Below, piece by piece: positions 24,509-32,401 of a DNA stretch of 64,000 bases. The translations under genes and the position numbers were made by a program. Below the pieces are notes generated by a model. It ran no database searches. It saw only the letters and a list, made by a program, of their open reading frames with translations, and was not told the origin of the DNA. The stretch is from Sphingobium indicum B90A (GTDB lineage Bacteria; Pseudomonadota; Alphaproteobacteria; Sphingomonadales; Sphingomonadaceae): positions 2,666,001 through 2,730,000 of the forward strand of contig NZ_CP013070.1 in assembly GCF_000264945.2 (NCBI RefSeq). The letters are read 5' to 3'. How positions within the stretch are numbered: position 1 is the stretch's first letter; each line of letters begins with the position of its first letter.

Positions 24509-24553
24509 TTACGTATAAGTTTCATGATTGTCAATAATGAAACTTATACGTAA
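24509..24553 (-). promoter_or_regulatory. Perfect 17-bp inverted repeat: operator of the TIM-barrel/Xre/RES operon
   Basis: TTACGTATAAGTTTCAT and ATGAAACTTATACGTAA are exact inverse copies separated by 11 bases. They lie 26-70 bp upstream of the first gene's ATG, where a promoter is expected. Two dyad halves fit a dimeric HTH antitoxin. The inner motif CGTATAAGT recurs at the other Xre gene's control region (53269-53281). Confidence 0.75.
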
Positions 24554-24653
24554 CATTCCCGCTGGAGCAGGGAGGACGCTCTGGGGTCCAACGCGAGATT
24601 GCTCACCGAGCGGTATTGATGCCAAGCGAAGCTGTAGCTGAGCTCAAGATACG

Positions 24654-24692
24654 AAAAAGGGGCCGCCGGGCAGGCGACCCCTTCTATCTCTC
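24654..24692 (-). terminator. Terminator after the cold-shock gene
   Basis: On the minus strand AAGGGGTCGCC pairs (with two mismatches) with GGCGGCCCCTT and is followed by a run of T. It lies 23 bp beyond the stop of the cold-shock gene. Confidence 0.75.
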
Positions 24693-24714
24693 CCTAAAGC
24701 GGGCAGGCTGTTCT

Positions 24715-25539
24715 TTAGTCGGCCTTCGTCTGAAGGTTGACGGCCGCATATTTGCCGCGGCGGTCGACTTCGAGTTCGAAGTCGAGGCGGTCGCCTTCAT
24801 TCAGGGCGCTCATGCCGGCGCGTTCGACGGCGCTGATGTGCACGAACGCGTCGGGCTGGCCGTCGTCGCGCTGGATGAAGCCAAAGCCCTTCATGGCGTT
24901 GAAGAACTTGACCGTGCCGCTGGCGCGTTCGCCGGTGAGCTGGCGCTGCGGACCGCGGTCGCCGCCGCCCGGACGATCGCCGAAGCCGCCGGCGCGGGGT
25001 TCGCGGGGGGCGCGTTCGGTGACGGGGAGCGGTTCGCCCTCGATCTTGAGATCGGTCGCCGACACCTTGCCGCCGCGATCCACCAGGGTGAAGCCGAGCG
25101 GCTGGCCTTCGGCCAGGCCCGTCAGGCCCGCCTGCTCGACCGCGCTGATGTGGACGAACACGTCTTCGCCGCCATCGTCGCGGACGATGAAGCCGAAACC
25201 CTTTTGGCCGTTGAAGAACTTGACGACGCCGGTGCCTTCACCCACGACCTGGGCGGGCATGCCGCGGCCACCGCCGCCAAAACCGCCGCCGCCGCTGCGA
25301 CCGCCGCCGAAGCCGCCGCCACCACCGCCGCCGCCGAAACCGCCACGGTCGCCGCCGAAGCCGCCGCCGCCGCCACCGAAGCGGTCGCCGCCGCCGAAGC
25401 CACCACGATCACCACCGAAACCGCCGCGGTCGAACCCACCGCCGAAGCCGCCACGGCCGCCTTCATAGAAACTATCGTCGCCGAAACTGTCGCGCTTGTC
25501 CTTGCCGCGCCCGCCGCGGCGACCTCTATCAAAACTCAT
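24715..25539 (-). CDS. Two-domain cold-shock protein with Gly-rich RGG-like N-terminus
   Basis: A 274-residue RNA/DNA-binding protein. Residues 1-95 are a Gly/Arg/Phe-rich low-complexity arm (repeats of FGG and DRGG). Cold-shock domain 1 is 102-167 (RNP1 KGFGFI 113-118, RNP2 VFVHI 127-131). A basic linker contains a second Gly-rich patch. Cold-shock domain 2 is 205-271 (KGFGFI 217-222, AFVHI 231-235). Ordinary CspA proteins are about 70 residues, so this is a doubled form. ATG 25539 (MSFDRGRRGGRG) is preferred over longer starts. It is probably an RNA chaperone; the arm could promote condensation (inference). It is a single-gene unit with its own terminator. Confidence 0.9.
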   Translation of the reverse strand: MSFDRGRRGGRGKDKRDSFGDDSFYEGGRGGFGGGFDRGGFGGDRGGFGGGDRFGGGGGGFGGDRGGFGGGGGGGGFGGGRSGGGGFGGGGRGMPAQVVGEGTGVVKFFNGQKGFGFIVRDDGGEDVFVHISAVEQAGLTGLAEGQPLGFTLVDRGGKVSATDLKIEGEPLPVTERAPREPRAGGFGDRPGGGDRGPQRQLTGERASGTVKFFNAMKGFGFIQRDDGQPDAFVHISAVERAGMSALNEGDRLDFELEVDRRGKYAAVNLQTKAD

Positions 25540-25785
25540 GCCCTGTTGGTCACTTTCGCTTCGCCCCAGACTAAACCAGACAAGCATGTCGGGCGAATGA
25601 CATGCAGAATCCACCGCTCACGCGCGGTTTGGGAATCACTATATCAACTTTTGCGGGACAGGCGAATGATTTTTAAGGCGGGTAAAGGGCGTGAAAATGG
25701 CGACTTTGGGACGGAATGGTCGCCTTTCGTTCCCGGTCGCCAAGGGGCGATTGCGAACCGGCGGCTTTGGCCATAGAGGGGAATC

Positions 25786-26403
25786 ATGACCGTCCATTTC
25801 CATGAAGAGGATCTGCCCCAGGGCGTCCTTGCCCCCGGCCCGATCGCCGTCGACACCGAAACCATGGGGCTGATCACGCCCCGCGACCGCCTGTGCGTCG
25901 TGCAGATCAGCGACGGCCAGGGGGACGAGCATCTGGTGCGCTTCAACCCCGGCAGCGATTATGCCGCGCCCAACCTGTGCGCCGCGCTGGCCGATCCGGC
26001 GCGGTTGAAGCTCTATCATTTCGGGCGGTTCGATATTGCGGCGATCCGCCATTATCTGGGCGTCGTGGCCGCCCCGGTCTATTGCACGAAGATCGCTTCG
26101 CGGCTGGTGCGGACCTATACCGACCGGCATGGCCTGAAAGAACTGGTGCGCGAATTGCTGGGGCAGGAATTGTCCAAGGTGCAGCAGTCGAGCGACTGGG
26201 GCGGGCCGGTGCTGTCGGACGCGCAGAAGGAATATGCGGCGTCGGACGTGCGATACCTGCATGCGTTGAAGGCGGAACTGGACAAGCGGCTGGTGCGCGA
26301 GGGGCGGATGGAACTGGCGCAGGCCTGTTTCGATTTCCTGCCGCACCGGGCGGAGCTGGACCTGGCGGGATGGCCGGAGATCGACATCTTCGCGCATATG
26401 TGA
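25786..26403 (+). CDS. Ribonuclease D-like 3'-5' exonuclease
   Basis: A 205-residue DEDDy exonuclease. Exo I is IAVDTETMGL, Exo II LYHFGRFDIAAI and Exo III YAASDVRYLHAL (Tyr and Asp). The HRDC domains of long RNase D are absent; this short form is common in alphaproteobacteria. Its role is trimming structured RNA 3' ends. ATG 25786 follows GAGGGG. It lies 12 bp before lptC, the usual order in sphingomonads. Confidence 0.88.
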   Translation: MTVHFHEEDLPQGVLAPGPIAVDTETMGLITPRDRLCVVQISDGQGDEHLVRFNPGSDYAAPNLCAALADPARLKLYHFGRFDIAAIRHYLGVVAAPVYCTKIASRLVRTYTDRHGLKELVRELLGQELSKVQQSSDWGGPVLSDAQKEYAASDVRYLHALKAELDKRLVREGRMELAQACFDFLPHRAELDLAGWPEIDIFAHM

Positions 26404-26415
26404 AGGGCTGAACCC

Positions 26416-27063
26416 ATGTCGATACAGGCCGATCAGCAACGCGACGTGCGCCGTCACTGGGCGCGGCCGGGGGGAAGCCATGACCGGCTGGTCGGGCTGC
26501 TGAAGAACTGGTTGCCGGTGTCGGTGGGCGTGCTGGCGGCCTTGCTGGCGACGGCGCCCTTCACCGGGGGCGACAAGGTGAGCTTCGTGCTGGACAAGAA
26601 CAAGGTCGAGGTGGCGAAGGAGCGGATGCGCGTGACCGAGGCGCTCTATCGCGGGGAGGACAGCAAGGGCCAGCCCTTTTCCCTGCGGGCGGGATCGGCG
26701 GTGCAGAAAAGCTCGCGGGAGCCGATCGTCGACCTCAACGACATGTCGGCGCGGATCCTGCTGTCCGACGGGCAGGCGCTGCTGCGGGCGCAGAAGGGGC
26801 GGTACGACATGGATACGGAGCGGGTCGCCATCGACGGGCCGGTGCAGTTCCAGTCGGAGGGCGGATACCGGCTGACCACGCGGGACGTGGGCGTGGACCT
26901 CAAGACGCGGCGGATGCAGAGCGCCGGGCGGGTCGACGGGCGCATACCCATCGGGACGTTCAGCGGCGACCATCTGGAGGCCGACCTGAGCGCCCGGACC
27001 GTGACGCTGAACGGGCGGGCGAGCTTGCGTATCGAACAAAATGGTCTCAAAGGGCAAAGGTGA
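26416..27063 (+). CDS. lptC: LPS export ABC transporter periplasmic protein LptC
   Basis: A 215-residue bitopic protein. One membrane helix (about residues 31-50: LPVSVGVLAALLATAPF) is followed by a periplasmic beta-jellyroll with typical repeats (EALYRGEDSKGQPFSLRAGS, GVDLKTRRMQSAGRVDG). It would pass lipid from LptBFG to LptA. GAAGGG precedes the start. The stop overlaps lptA. In sphingomonads the cargo may be glycosphingolipid rather than classic LPS (inference). Confidence 0.88.
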   Translation: MSIQADQQRDVRRHWARPGGSHDRLVGLLKNWLPVSVGVLAALLATAPFTGGDKVSFVLDKNKVEVAKERMRVTEALYRGEDSKGQPFSLRAGSAVQKSSREPIVDLNDMSARILLSDGQALLRAQKGRYDMDTERVAIDGPVQFQSEGGYRLTTRDVGVDLKTRRMQSAGRVDGRIPIGTFSGDHLEADLSARTVTLNGRASLRIEQNGLKGQR

Positions 27064-27614
27064 TGAGAAAGCCCCTTCTTTTGCTGTCGCTGGGTGCGGC
27101 GGGCCTCCTTTTCGCGGGGGCGGACGCGCAGGTGCTGAAGAACCATGACAGCAATGCGCCGGTCAACTTCACCGCCGACAGGATCGAGGTGCAGGACCGC
27201 GCCGACCGCGTCGTGGTGTCCGGCAATGTCGAGGTGACGCAGGCGGGCATGACGCTGAACGCGGCGCGGATGACGGTGGCCTACCGCAACCAGCCGGGGG
27301 GCGGGACCGGGCCGGGCGGCGTGGAGATCGACCGGATCGACGCGTCCGGCAATGTCGTGGTGCGCAAGGCGGACCAGACGGCCAAGGGCAATGTCGCGAT
27401 CTATGACCTCAACAGCAGGCTGATCACCATGCTGGGCAATGTGTCGCTGACGCAGGGGGCGAACCGGCTGACCGGGGGGCGGCTGGTGATCGACCTGACC
27501 AGCGGGCGCTCGACCGTGGACGGGCGCGCTGCTGGCGGGGGTGGTCCGGGGGTTTCCAGCGGGGCTGGCGGGCGCGTGTCGGGCACGTTCACGGTGCCGC
27601 AGCGGAAGGATTGA
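27063..27614 (+). CDS. lptA: LPS transport periplasmic bridge protein LptA
   Basis: A 183-residue exported protein with a signal peptide (KPLLLLSLGAAGLLFAGADA) and the OstA/LptA fold: VNFTADRIEVQDRADRVVVSGNVEVTQAGMTL-like sequence and GNVAIYDLNSRLITMLGNV. It forms the periplasmic bridge from LptC to LptD. ATG 27063 overlaps the lptC stop (TGATG); GTG 27060 would add one residue. The Gly-rich C-terminus ends GTFTVPQRKD. lptB and rpoN, often next in line, are not present; a palindromic repeat and a convergent gene follow. Confidence 0.87.
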   Translation: MRKPLLLLSLGAAGLLFAGADAQVLKNHDSNAPVNFTADRIEVQDRADRVVVSGNVEVTQAGMTLNAARMTVAYRNQPGGGTGPGGVEIDRIDASGNVVVRKADQTAKGNVAIYDLNSRLITMLGNVSLTQGANRLTGGRLVIDLTSGRSTVDGRAAGGGGPGVSSGAGGRVSGTFTVPQRKD

Positions 27615-27640
27615 GCCGGGGTTCGGGGGGTTTAATCCTC

Positions 27641-27732
27641 CGTCACCCCGGACTTGATCCGGGGTCCCGCTGTCTTGAGCTGGGCGCTGGTTTACAAGAA
27701 AAGCGGGACCCCGGATCAAGTCCGGGGTGACG
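27641..27732. repeat. Palindromic repeat (family D)
   Basis: CGTCACCCCGGACTTGATCC and its inverse GGATCAAGTCCGGGGTGACG border a GC-paired middle (GGTCCCGC / GCGGGACC). Copies recur at 29341-29452, 30948-31039, 38513-38589 (diverged) and 47069-47160. This one sits between convergent lptA and phosphatase genes. Confidence 0.9.
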
Positions 27733-27790
27733 AATAGAGGGAACGTCCGCTCTCTACCCTTTAGCTGCCGCTTCGGGGCGTTCGGCGTGG

Positions 27791-28381
27791 TTAGGGCCGT
27801 TCGTCCCAGCGGATGAGATGGACGCCGGCCCCTTCCTCGATCGCCAGTTCGCCGAAGGCGCCGGTGCGGAGCTTGAGGTTGGCGAGCGGCAGGCCCAGCG
27901 CCAGGAGCGCGAAGCGGGCGGCGCCGTTGCTGGTGACGAGCAGGTCGGCGCCCTCCCCTTTCCGAGCGAACCAGTCTTTCCAGGCGGCGATGCGGGATTC
28001 CGCGTCGACTTTCCAGTCCTGGGGCGGGATGCCCCGTTCATCCCAGGCGGCGAGGGCTTCAGGGCCGAGGCGGGCGAGGACTTGCGCTTCGGGTTGGCCT
28101 TCGTCGGGGCCGTGGTCGATCTCGTCGAGCCAGGGGAGCGGGCCGTCGAGCGGGTGGCCGGTGGCGGCGGCGATGGCGGCGGCGGTCTGGCGGGCGCGGA
28201 GCAGCGGGCCGCTGTGCAGGCGGCGGATGGGCAGGTTCTGCGCGGCGAACCAGGCGGCGAGGCGCTGGGCCTGGGCGTGGCCGCTTTCCACCAGCGGGAG
28301 GTCGGTGCGGGCGCCGATGCGGCGGGCGTCGGCGCTGCTTTCGAAGGTGTTGCCGTGGCGGATGATGAAGATGCGGCGCAT
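27791..28381 (-). CDS. Histidine phosphatase family protein
   Basis: A 196-residue phosphoglycerate-mutase-like phosphatase: RHGNTF at residues 8-13 is the catalytic RHG, RLHSGPLLRARQTA is the second basic block, and LLVTSNGAARF replaces the usual second-His motif (normally SHG), so the second catalytic His may be missing. ATG 28381 is reasonable. It lies 37 bp downstream of kdsB on the same strand, so the two are probably co-transcribed. The substrate is unknown; a role near Kdo or sugar-phosphate metabolism is inference. Confidence 0.78.
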   Translation of the reverse strand: MRRIFIIRHGNTFESSADARRIGARTDLPLVESGHAQAQRLAAWFAAQNLPIRRLHSGPLLRARQTAAAIAAATGHPLDGPLPWLDEIDHGPDEGQPEAQVLARLGPEALAAWDERGIPPQDWKVDAESRIAAWKDWFARKGEGADLLVTSNGAARFALLALGLPLANLKLRTGAFGELAIEEGAGVHLIRWDERP

Positions 28382-28418
28382 GGGCTGTTTCTCGACTTCG
28401 CTCGAAACGGGCGGAGGA

Positions 28419-29228
28419 TCAGGGCGTGGGGTCGCCGTGGGCGGCGATGAGGGCTTCGACGCGGGCTATGTCGGCCTCAGTGTCGATGCCGGAACTGTCG
28501 AAGACGGGCGGCGGGACCGGGACGGTGGTGATGGGGATGCCGAGTTCGAGCAGGCGGAGTTGTTCCAGGCCTTCGAGGGTTTCGAGGGCCGTGGGGGGCG
28601 TCGCTTCGAAGCGGGTCAGGGCGTCGAGCGTGTAGCCGTAGAGGCCGACATGGCGCCAGACCGGGGAGAGCGGCTGGCTCTGGCGCAGGGCGTCCTCGTC
28701 GCGGATGGCGGGGATGATGGTCTTCGAAAACCAGAGGGCGCGGCCGTCGGGGGCGCGGGCGCAGGTGGTGCCGCTGAAGGGCGAGCGCGTCTTGTGGTCG
28801 CGCAGGGCGTCGAGCGCGGGCCAGTCGAGCGCGATGACGGGGGTGGCGACCTGCGCCCCCGCCTCCAGCGCGGCGATGACGGCGCGCAGGGCCCCCTGGG
28901 GCTGGAAGGGGCTGTCGCCCTGGAGGTTGACGATGAAGCGGGGTTCGCTCCCGCACTGGCGCGCGGCGGCGAGGGCGCGGCCGGAGCCGGTGGCGATGGC
29001 GCTTTCCGTCATGGCCGCATCGCAGCCCGCGGCGCGGGCGTGGGCGGCGATTTCCTCGTCATCGGTGGCGACGAGCAGTTGGATGTCGGAGAGGCCGGCC
29101 GTGGCGGCGCGGGCCATGGCGATGGTCCGGTGCAGCAGCGTGCGGCCGGCGATCAGGCGCAGCGGCTTGCGCGGCAGGCGGGAGGAGCCGGCGCGGGCGG
29201 GGATGACGATGAGGGTGGATGGGTTCAT
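28419..29228 (-). CDS. kdsB: 3-deoxy-manno-octulosonate cytidylyltransferase (CMP-Kdo synthetase)
   Basis: A 269-residue enzyme that activates Kdo with CTP. The nucleotidyltransferase start IVIPARAGSSRLPRKPL matches KdsB, as do IQLLVATDDEEIAAHA, FIVNLQGDSPF and the C-terminal block SGIDTEADIARVEALI. ATG 29228 opens MNPSTLIVIPARAG. It is separated from kdsD by a nested palindromic repeat. Kdo genes in a bacterium thought to make glycosphingolipids are worth noting. Confidence 0.88.
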   Translation of the reverse strand: MNPSTLIVIPARAGSSRLPRKPLRLIAGRTLLHRTIAMARAATAGLSDIQLLVATDDEEIAAHARAAGCDAAMTESAIATGSGRALAAARQCGSEPRFIVNLQGDSPFQPQGALRAVIAALEAGAQVATPVIALDWPALDALRDHKTRSPFSGTTCARAPDGRALWFSKTIIPAIRDEDALRQSQPLSPVWRHVGLYGYTLDALTRFEATPPTALETLEGLEQLRLLELGIPITTVPVPPPVFDSSGIDTEADIARVEALIAAHGDPTP

Positions 29229-29340
29229 TTCAGGAGGAATGCCGTCGAGGGGCCGCGTGCAGGGGCATGTGTGGAAAGGCCGTCAGGGGGCGGGACTGGA
29301 CCGGGTGATTTGGGTGGAGAGCGGACGGTCCCCATTTCGT

Positions 29341-29452
29341 CGCCCCGGACCCTTCGACAAGCTCAGGACAGGCTTGATCCGGGGTTCCGCTTTTCTTGTA
29401 AACTAGCGCCCAGCCCAAGACAGCGGGACCCCGGATCAAGTCCGGGGTGACG
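29341..29452. repeat. Palindromic repeat (family D) interrupted by a family B fragment
   Basis: The outer element is a family D copy. Its left arm is split between CCCCGGAC and TTGATCCGGGG by 23 extra bases (29351-29373) that match the family B core (CTTCGACAAGCTCAGGAC). The right arm (GATCAAGTCCGGGGTGACG) is intact. This 339-bp gap between kdsD and kdsB holds no gene. Confidence 0.85.
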
Positions 29453-29567
29453 GAAAACTGATGGCCGCAACTGGCCAAATCGATCAGCCCCACGGACGCC
29501 GAATTTGCCTGCTTTGCCCAGGCGCCTGCCTTCGCAGGAGCGCGGTCGCCCCTGGGGCGAATGGCGC

Positions 29568-30575
29568 TCAGGCGACGCCCGCATGGAGCAGGTCGTGCAT
29601 GTGGATGGCGCCGACCAGCCTGTCCTTTTCGCAGACGAAGAGGAGCGTGATATTATGGTCGTGCATCAGGCGGAGCGCTTCGGAAGCCAGTTCCTCGGGG
29701 CTGACCGACACGGGCTGGACGGTCATGTAGCGGCCGACCGGCTCGTTCATGTGGCGGGTGCCGGTGACGGTGCGGCGCAGGTCGCCGTCGGTGAAGGCGC
29801 CGATCAGTTCGCCCTTTCCGTTCACCACCGCCGTGCCGCCGAGCCGGGCGCGGGTCATTTCGATGGTGGCGTCGAGCAGGGAGGCGTCCTCCTCCACCCG
29901 CGGCACGTCGCCGCCCGAGGCCATGAGTTCGCGCACCTTGACAAGTTGCGCGCCGAGCCGGCCATTGGGGTGGAATTTATGGAAGTCGTCCGCCGAAAAG
30001 CCGCGCATTTCCATGAGCGCGATGGCGAGCGCGTCCCCGAACGCCATCTGGATCGTGGTGGAGGTGGTGGGCGCCAGCGAATTGGGGCACGCTTCCTTCA
30101 CGTCGGGCATCAGGATGCAGATGTCGGACGATGCGGCGACCGTGCTGTGCGGGCGCGCCGTCATGCCCAGCAGGGGGATGGCGAAGCGCTTGCAATATTG
30201 GATGATCGGGCCGAGTTCGTTGGACTCGCCCGAATGGGACAGCATCAGCACGACGTCGTCCGGCGTGATCATGCCCAGGTCGCCATGGCCCGCGTCGGCG
30301 GGATGCAGGAAGATGGCGGGCGTGCCGGTGGAGGTGAGCGTCGCCGTCATCTTGCGCGCGATGATGCCGCTCTTGCCCATGCCGGTGACGATCAGGCGGC
30401 CGCGCACATTCATGATGACGCCGACCAGCCGTAGGAAATTGGCGGAAAATTCCCGGTCGTTGAACTGGTTTTCAAGGGCGTTCAGCCCCTCGGCCGCGAT
30501 GGATAATGTCCGGCGCGCGGTTTCCGCGATGCGCCCGCCTGAGCCGAATGGCACGATCTTCGTTACTGTCGACAC
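29568..30575 (-). CDS. kdsD: KpsF/GutQ-family arabinose-5-phosphate isomerase
   Basis: A 335-residue cytosolic enzyme that would convert ribulose-5-P to arabinose-5-P, the first step to Kdo. The SIS domain has VTGMGKSGIIARKMTATLTSTGTPA and MLSHSGESNELGP; two CBS domains follow (VNGKGELIGAFTDGDLRR, LLFVCEKDRLVGAIHMHDLL). The frame is open to 30701, but GTG 30575 (VSTVTKIVPFGSGGR) has an AAGGG site and a normal N-terminus. It is upstream of kdsB on the same strand. Confidence 0.9.
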   Translation of the reverse strand: MSTVTKIVPFGSGGRIAETARRTLSIAAEGLNALENQFNDREFSANFLRLVGVIMNVRGRLIVTGMGKSGIIARKMTATLTSTGTPAIFLHPADAGHGDLGMITPDDVVLMLSHSGESNELGPIIQYCKRFAIPLLGMTARPHSTVAASSDICILMPDVKEACPNSLAPTTSTTIQMAFGDALAIALMEMRGFSADDFHKFHPNGRLGAQLVKVRELMASGGDVPRVEEDASLLDATIEMTRARLGGTAVVNGKGELIGAFTDGDLRRTVTGTRHMNEPVGRYMTVQPVSVSPEELASEALRLMHDHNITLLFVCEKDRLVGAIHMHDLLHAGVA

Positions 30576-30947
30576 GCGTAAGCCCTTTTTTCCACCATCG
30601 CCGCCGGCTTTTTCCGACTGACGACAGCGGCGACGATCCACCGCCCCAGGTGTTCCGCCCTTACTTCGTTCCGCGACCCGACCGATCGAAGCGACCGGCA
30701 CCCGGTTGTCGGGGATAAGCGTCTTCCCCTAATATTGGCAATCGATTTCGCAAGCGCGAATGATGATTTCCGCGCCATTAACGCCACAATGGATGAAAAT
30801 GCGATGAAGCGCATAATTTTATCGGCGGATGGCGGAACCTTTTGCAGGAGGAGTGGTTATGGCGTGCTTTTGCTGCATCGCGCCATGAGCAAGGGTGGGG
30901 GGTAATGCGGGAATGGCGGGAGATGGCCAATGGCGGACATCAGTTTC
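30576..30947. other. Non-coding region upstream of kdsD
   Basis: No gene is supported. The AT-richer part near 30720-30840 (AATATTGGCAATCG, GATTTCCGCGCCATTAACGCC) is the likely kdsD promoter region on the minus strand; I see no certain -35/-10 pair. Confidence 0.4.
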
Positions 30948-31039
30948 CGTCACCCCGGACTTGATCCGGGGTCCCGCTTTCTTTCTGAGTGCGCGCCCAG
31001 CCCAAGGCAGCGGGACCCCGGATCAAGTCCGGGGTGACG
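30948..31039. repeat. Palindromic repeat (family D)
   Basis: It is nearly identical to 27641-27732 in both arms, with middle TCTTTCTGAGTGCGCGCCCA as in the 47069 copy. A short partial duplication of its tail (GGGGTGACGAATAGGGGG) follows at 31031-31068. It lies between the epimerase and kdsD genes. Confidence 0.9.
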
Positions 31040-31125
31040 AATAGGGGGGAGGGGTGACGAATAGGGGGAAGGTCCGCTCTCCACCCAAAACCGCTTGGTT
31101 CGGCGACGCTTGAATTCGTCCCTGC

Positions 31126-32121
31126 CTAATCGTGATAGGCGCGATACCAGTCGACGAAGCGGGGGACGCCCACTTCGATGCCCGTGGTCGGGGCGAAGCC
31201 GATGTCCTGCGCGATGGCGCTGATGTCGGCGAAGGTGGCCGGCACGTCGCCCGGCTGCATCGGCTGGAAGTCGATCTCCGCCTTGCGGCCGCAGGCTTCC
31301 TCCAGAACGGAGATGAGGTGCATCAATTCCTCCGGCCGGTTGTTGCCGATATTGTAGAGCCGGTGGGGCGAGCGGCTGCCGCCCGCCTTGGCCGCGCCGT
31401 CATCCTCCGGCGCATGGTCGAGGCAGCCGATCACGCCGCTGACGATGTCGTCGATATAGGTGAAGTCGCGCTGCATCCGGCCGTGGTTGAAGACGGGGAT
31501 CGGCTGGCCCGACAGGATTTTCGAGGTGAAGATCCACATCGCCATGTCCGGACGGCCCCAGGGGCCATAGACGGTGAAGAAGCGCAGGCCGGTCATCGGG
31601 ATGCGGAAGAGATGGGCGTAGGTTTCGCTCATCAGTTCGTCGGCGCGTTTCGTTGCGGCGTAGAGCGAGACGGGGTGGTCGGCGCGGTCCTCGACCCGGA
31701 AGGGCAGCGTGTCGTTGCCGCCATAGACCGAGGAGGAGGAGGCGTAGACCAGGTGCCGCACCCGCCTTTCCCGCGCCACTTCCAGCATGTTGACATGGCC
31801 GGCGAGGTTGGAGCGGACATAGGCGTGCGGGTTGATCAGCGAATAGCGCACGCCCGCCTGCGCGCCCAGATGGATGATGGCGTCGACCGGATGGTCGTGC
31901 AGCGCGGCCTGGAGCGCGTCCATGTCGGCGAAGTCCAGTTCGGCGAAGGTGAACAGGCCGCCATGGCGCTGATGCAGGGCGGCGATCCGGTCGCGTTTCA
32001 GCGAGACGGGATAATAGTCGTTCATATTGTCGATGCCGAAGACGGCCCGGCCTTCGGACAGAAGACGGTCCGCGACGGCCATGCCGATGAAGCCGGCCGC
32101 GCCGGTCACGAGGATTGTCAT
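31126..32121 (-). CDS. NAD-dependent nucleotide-sugar epimerase (UDP-glucuronate 4-epimerase type)
   Basis: A 331-residue extended SDR. It has the Rossmann TGAAGFIG (7-14), the serine region YASSSSVYGG, the catalytic YAATK (Tyr-x3-Lys) and the GxRFFTVYGPWGRPDMA block. It also has NIGNNRPEELMHLISVLE, all matching UDP-glucuronate 4-epimerases (LpsL/Cap1J group), which make UDP-galacturonate for capsule, exopolysaccharide or glycosphingolipid. The start MTILVTGAAGFIG is natural. It lies alone between palindromic repeats. Confidence 0.88.
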   Translation of the reverse strand: MTILVTGAAGFIGMAVADRLLSEGRAVFGIDNMNDYYPVSLKRDRIAALHQRHGGLFTFAELDFADMDALQAALHDHPVDAIIHLGAQAGVRYSLINPHAYVRSNLAGHVNMLEVARERRVRHLVYASSSSVYGGNDTLPFRVEDRADHPVSLYAATKRADELMSETYAHLFRIPMTGLRFFTVYGPWGRPDMAMWIFTSKILSGQPIPVFNHGRMQRDFTYIDDIVSGVIGCLDHAPEDDGAAKAGGSRSPHRLYNIGNNRPEELMHLISVLEEACGRKAEIDFQPMQPGDVPATFADISAIAQDIGFAPTTGIEVGVPRFVDWYRAYHD

Positions 32122-32269
32122 GGGCTGCGGTTTCCTGTCCTTGCCTTGGCGCCGGAGTCTTTCACAGACAATCCGGGGGGCGATGTAAAGGGCTTTCCCC
32201 GGAAGCTCCGTAATAGTGCCTAAAATTTGCCGGGCTTGGGGTGGATGGCGGTGGACATTCAGCTTTGCC

Positions 32270-32354
32270 GTGCTCCTGCGAAGGCGGGAGTCCGGTCCCG
32301 CCCTTCGTTCATCATCGCTCCCTGGGAACTGGGCTCCTGCCCTCGCAGGAGCAC
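32270..32354. repeat. Palindromic repeat (family A)
   Basis: Arms GTGCTCCTGCGAAGGCGG and CCCTCGCAGGAGCAC, with an inner CCCAG-type middle, as at 434-499. It lies in the 280-bp divergent gap between the epimerase and the first acetyltransferase. Confidence 0.85.
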
Positions 32355-32401
32355 GCTGCGTTTACCTTCGCGGGTTAGCCTTTCCCTAATCATTGGCGGA
32401 T

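Noticed and set aside
25290..25500. CRISPR-like regular short repeats
   Set aside because: The repeats are glycine codons of the cold-shock arm; there are no spacers of even length and no cas genes.
24616..25776. Plus-strand frame of 386 codons across the cold-shock gene
   Set aside because: It is antisense to the two cold-shock domains and their Gly-rich arm; its Ala/Thr/Glu repeats are the reverse of the GGN codons.
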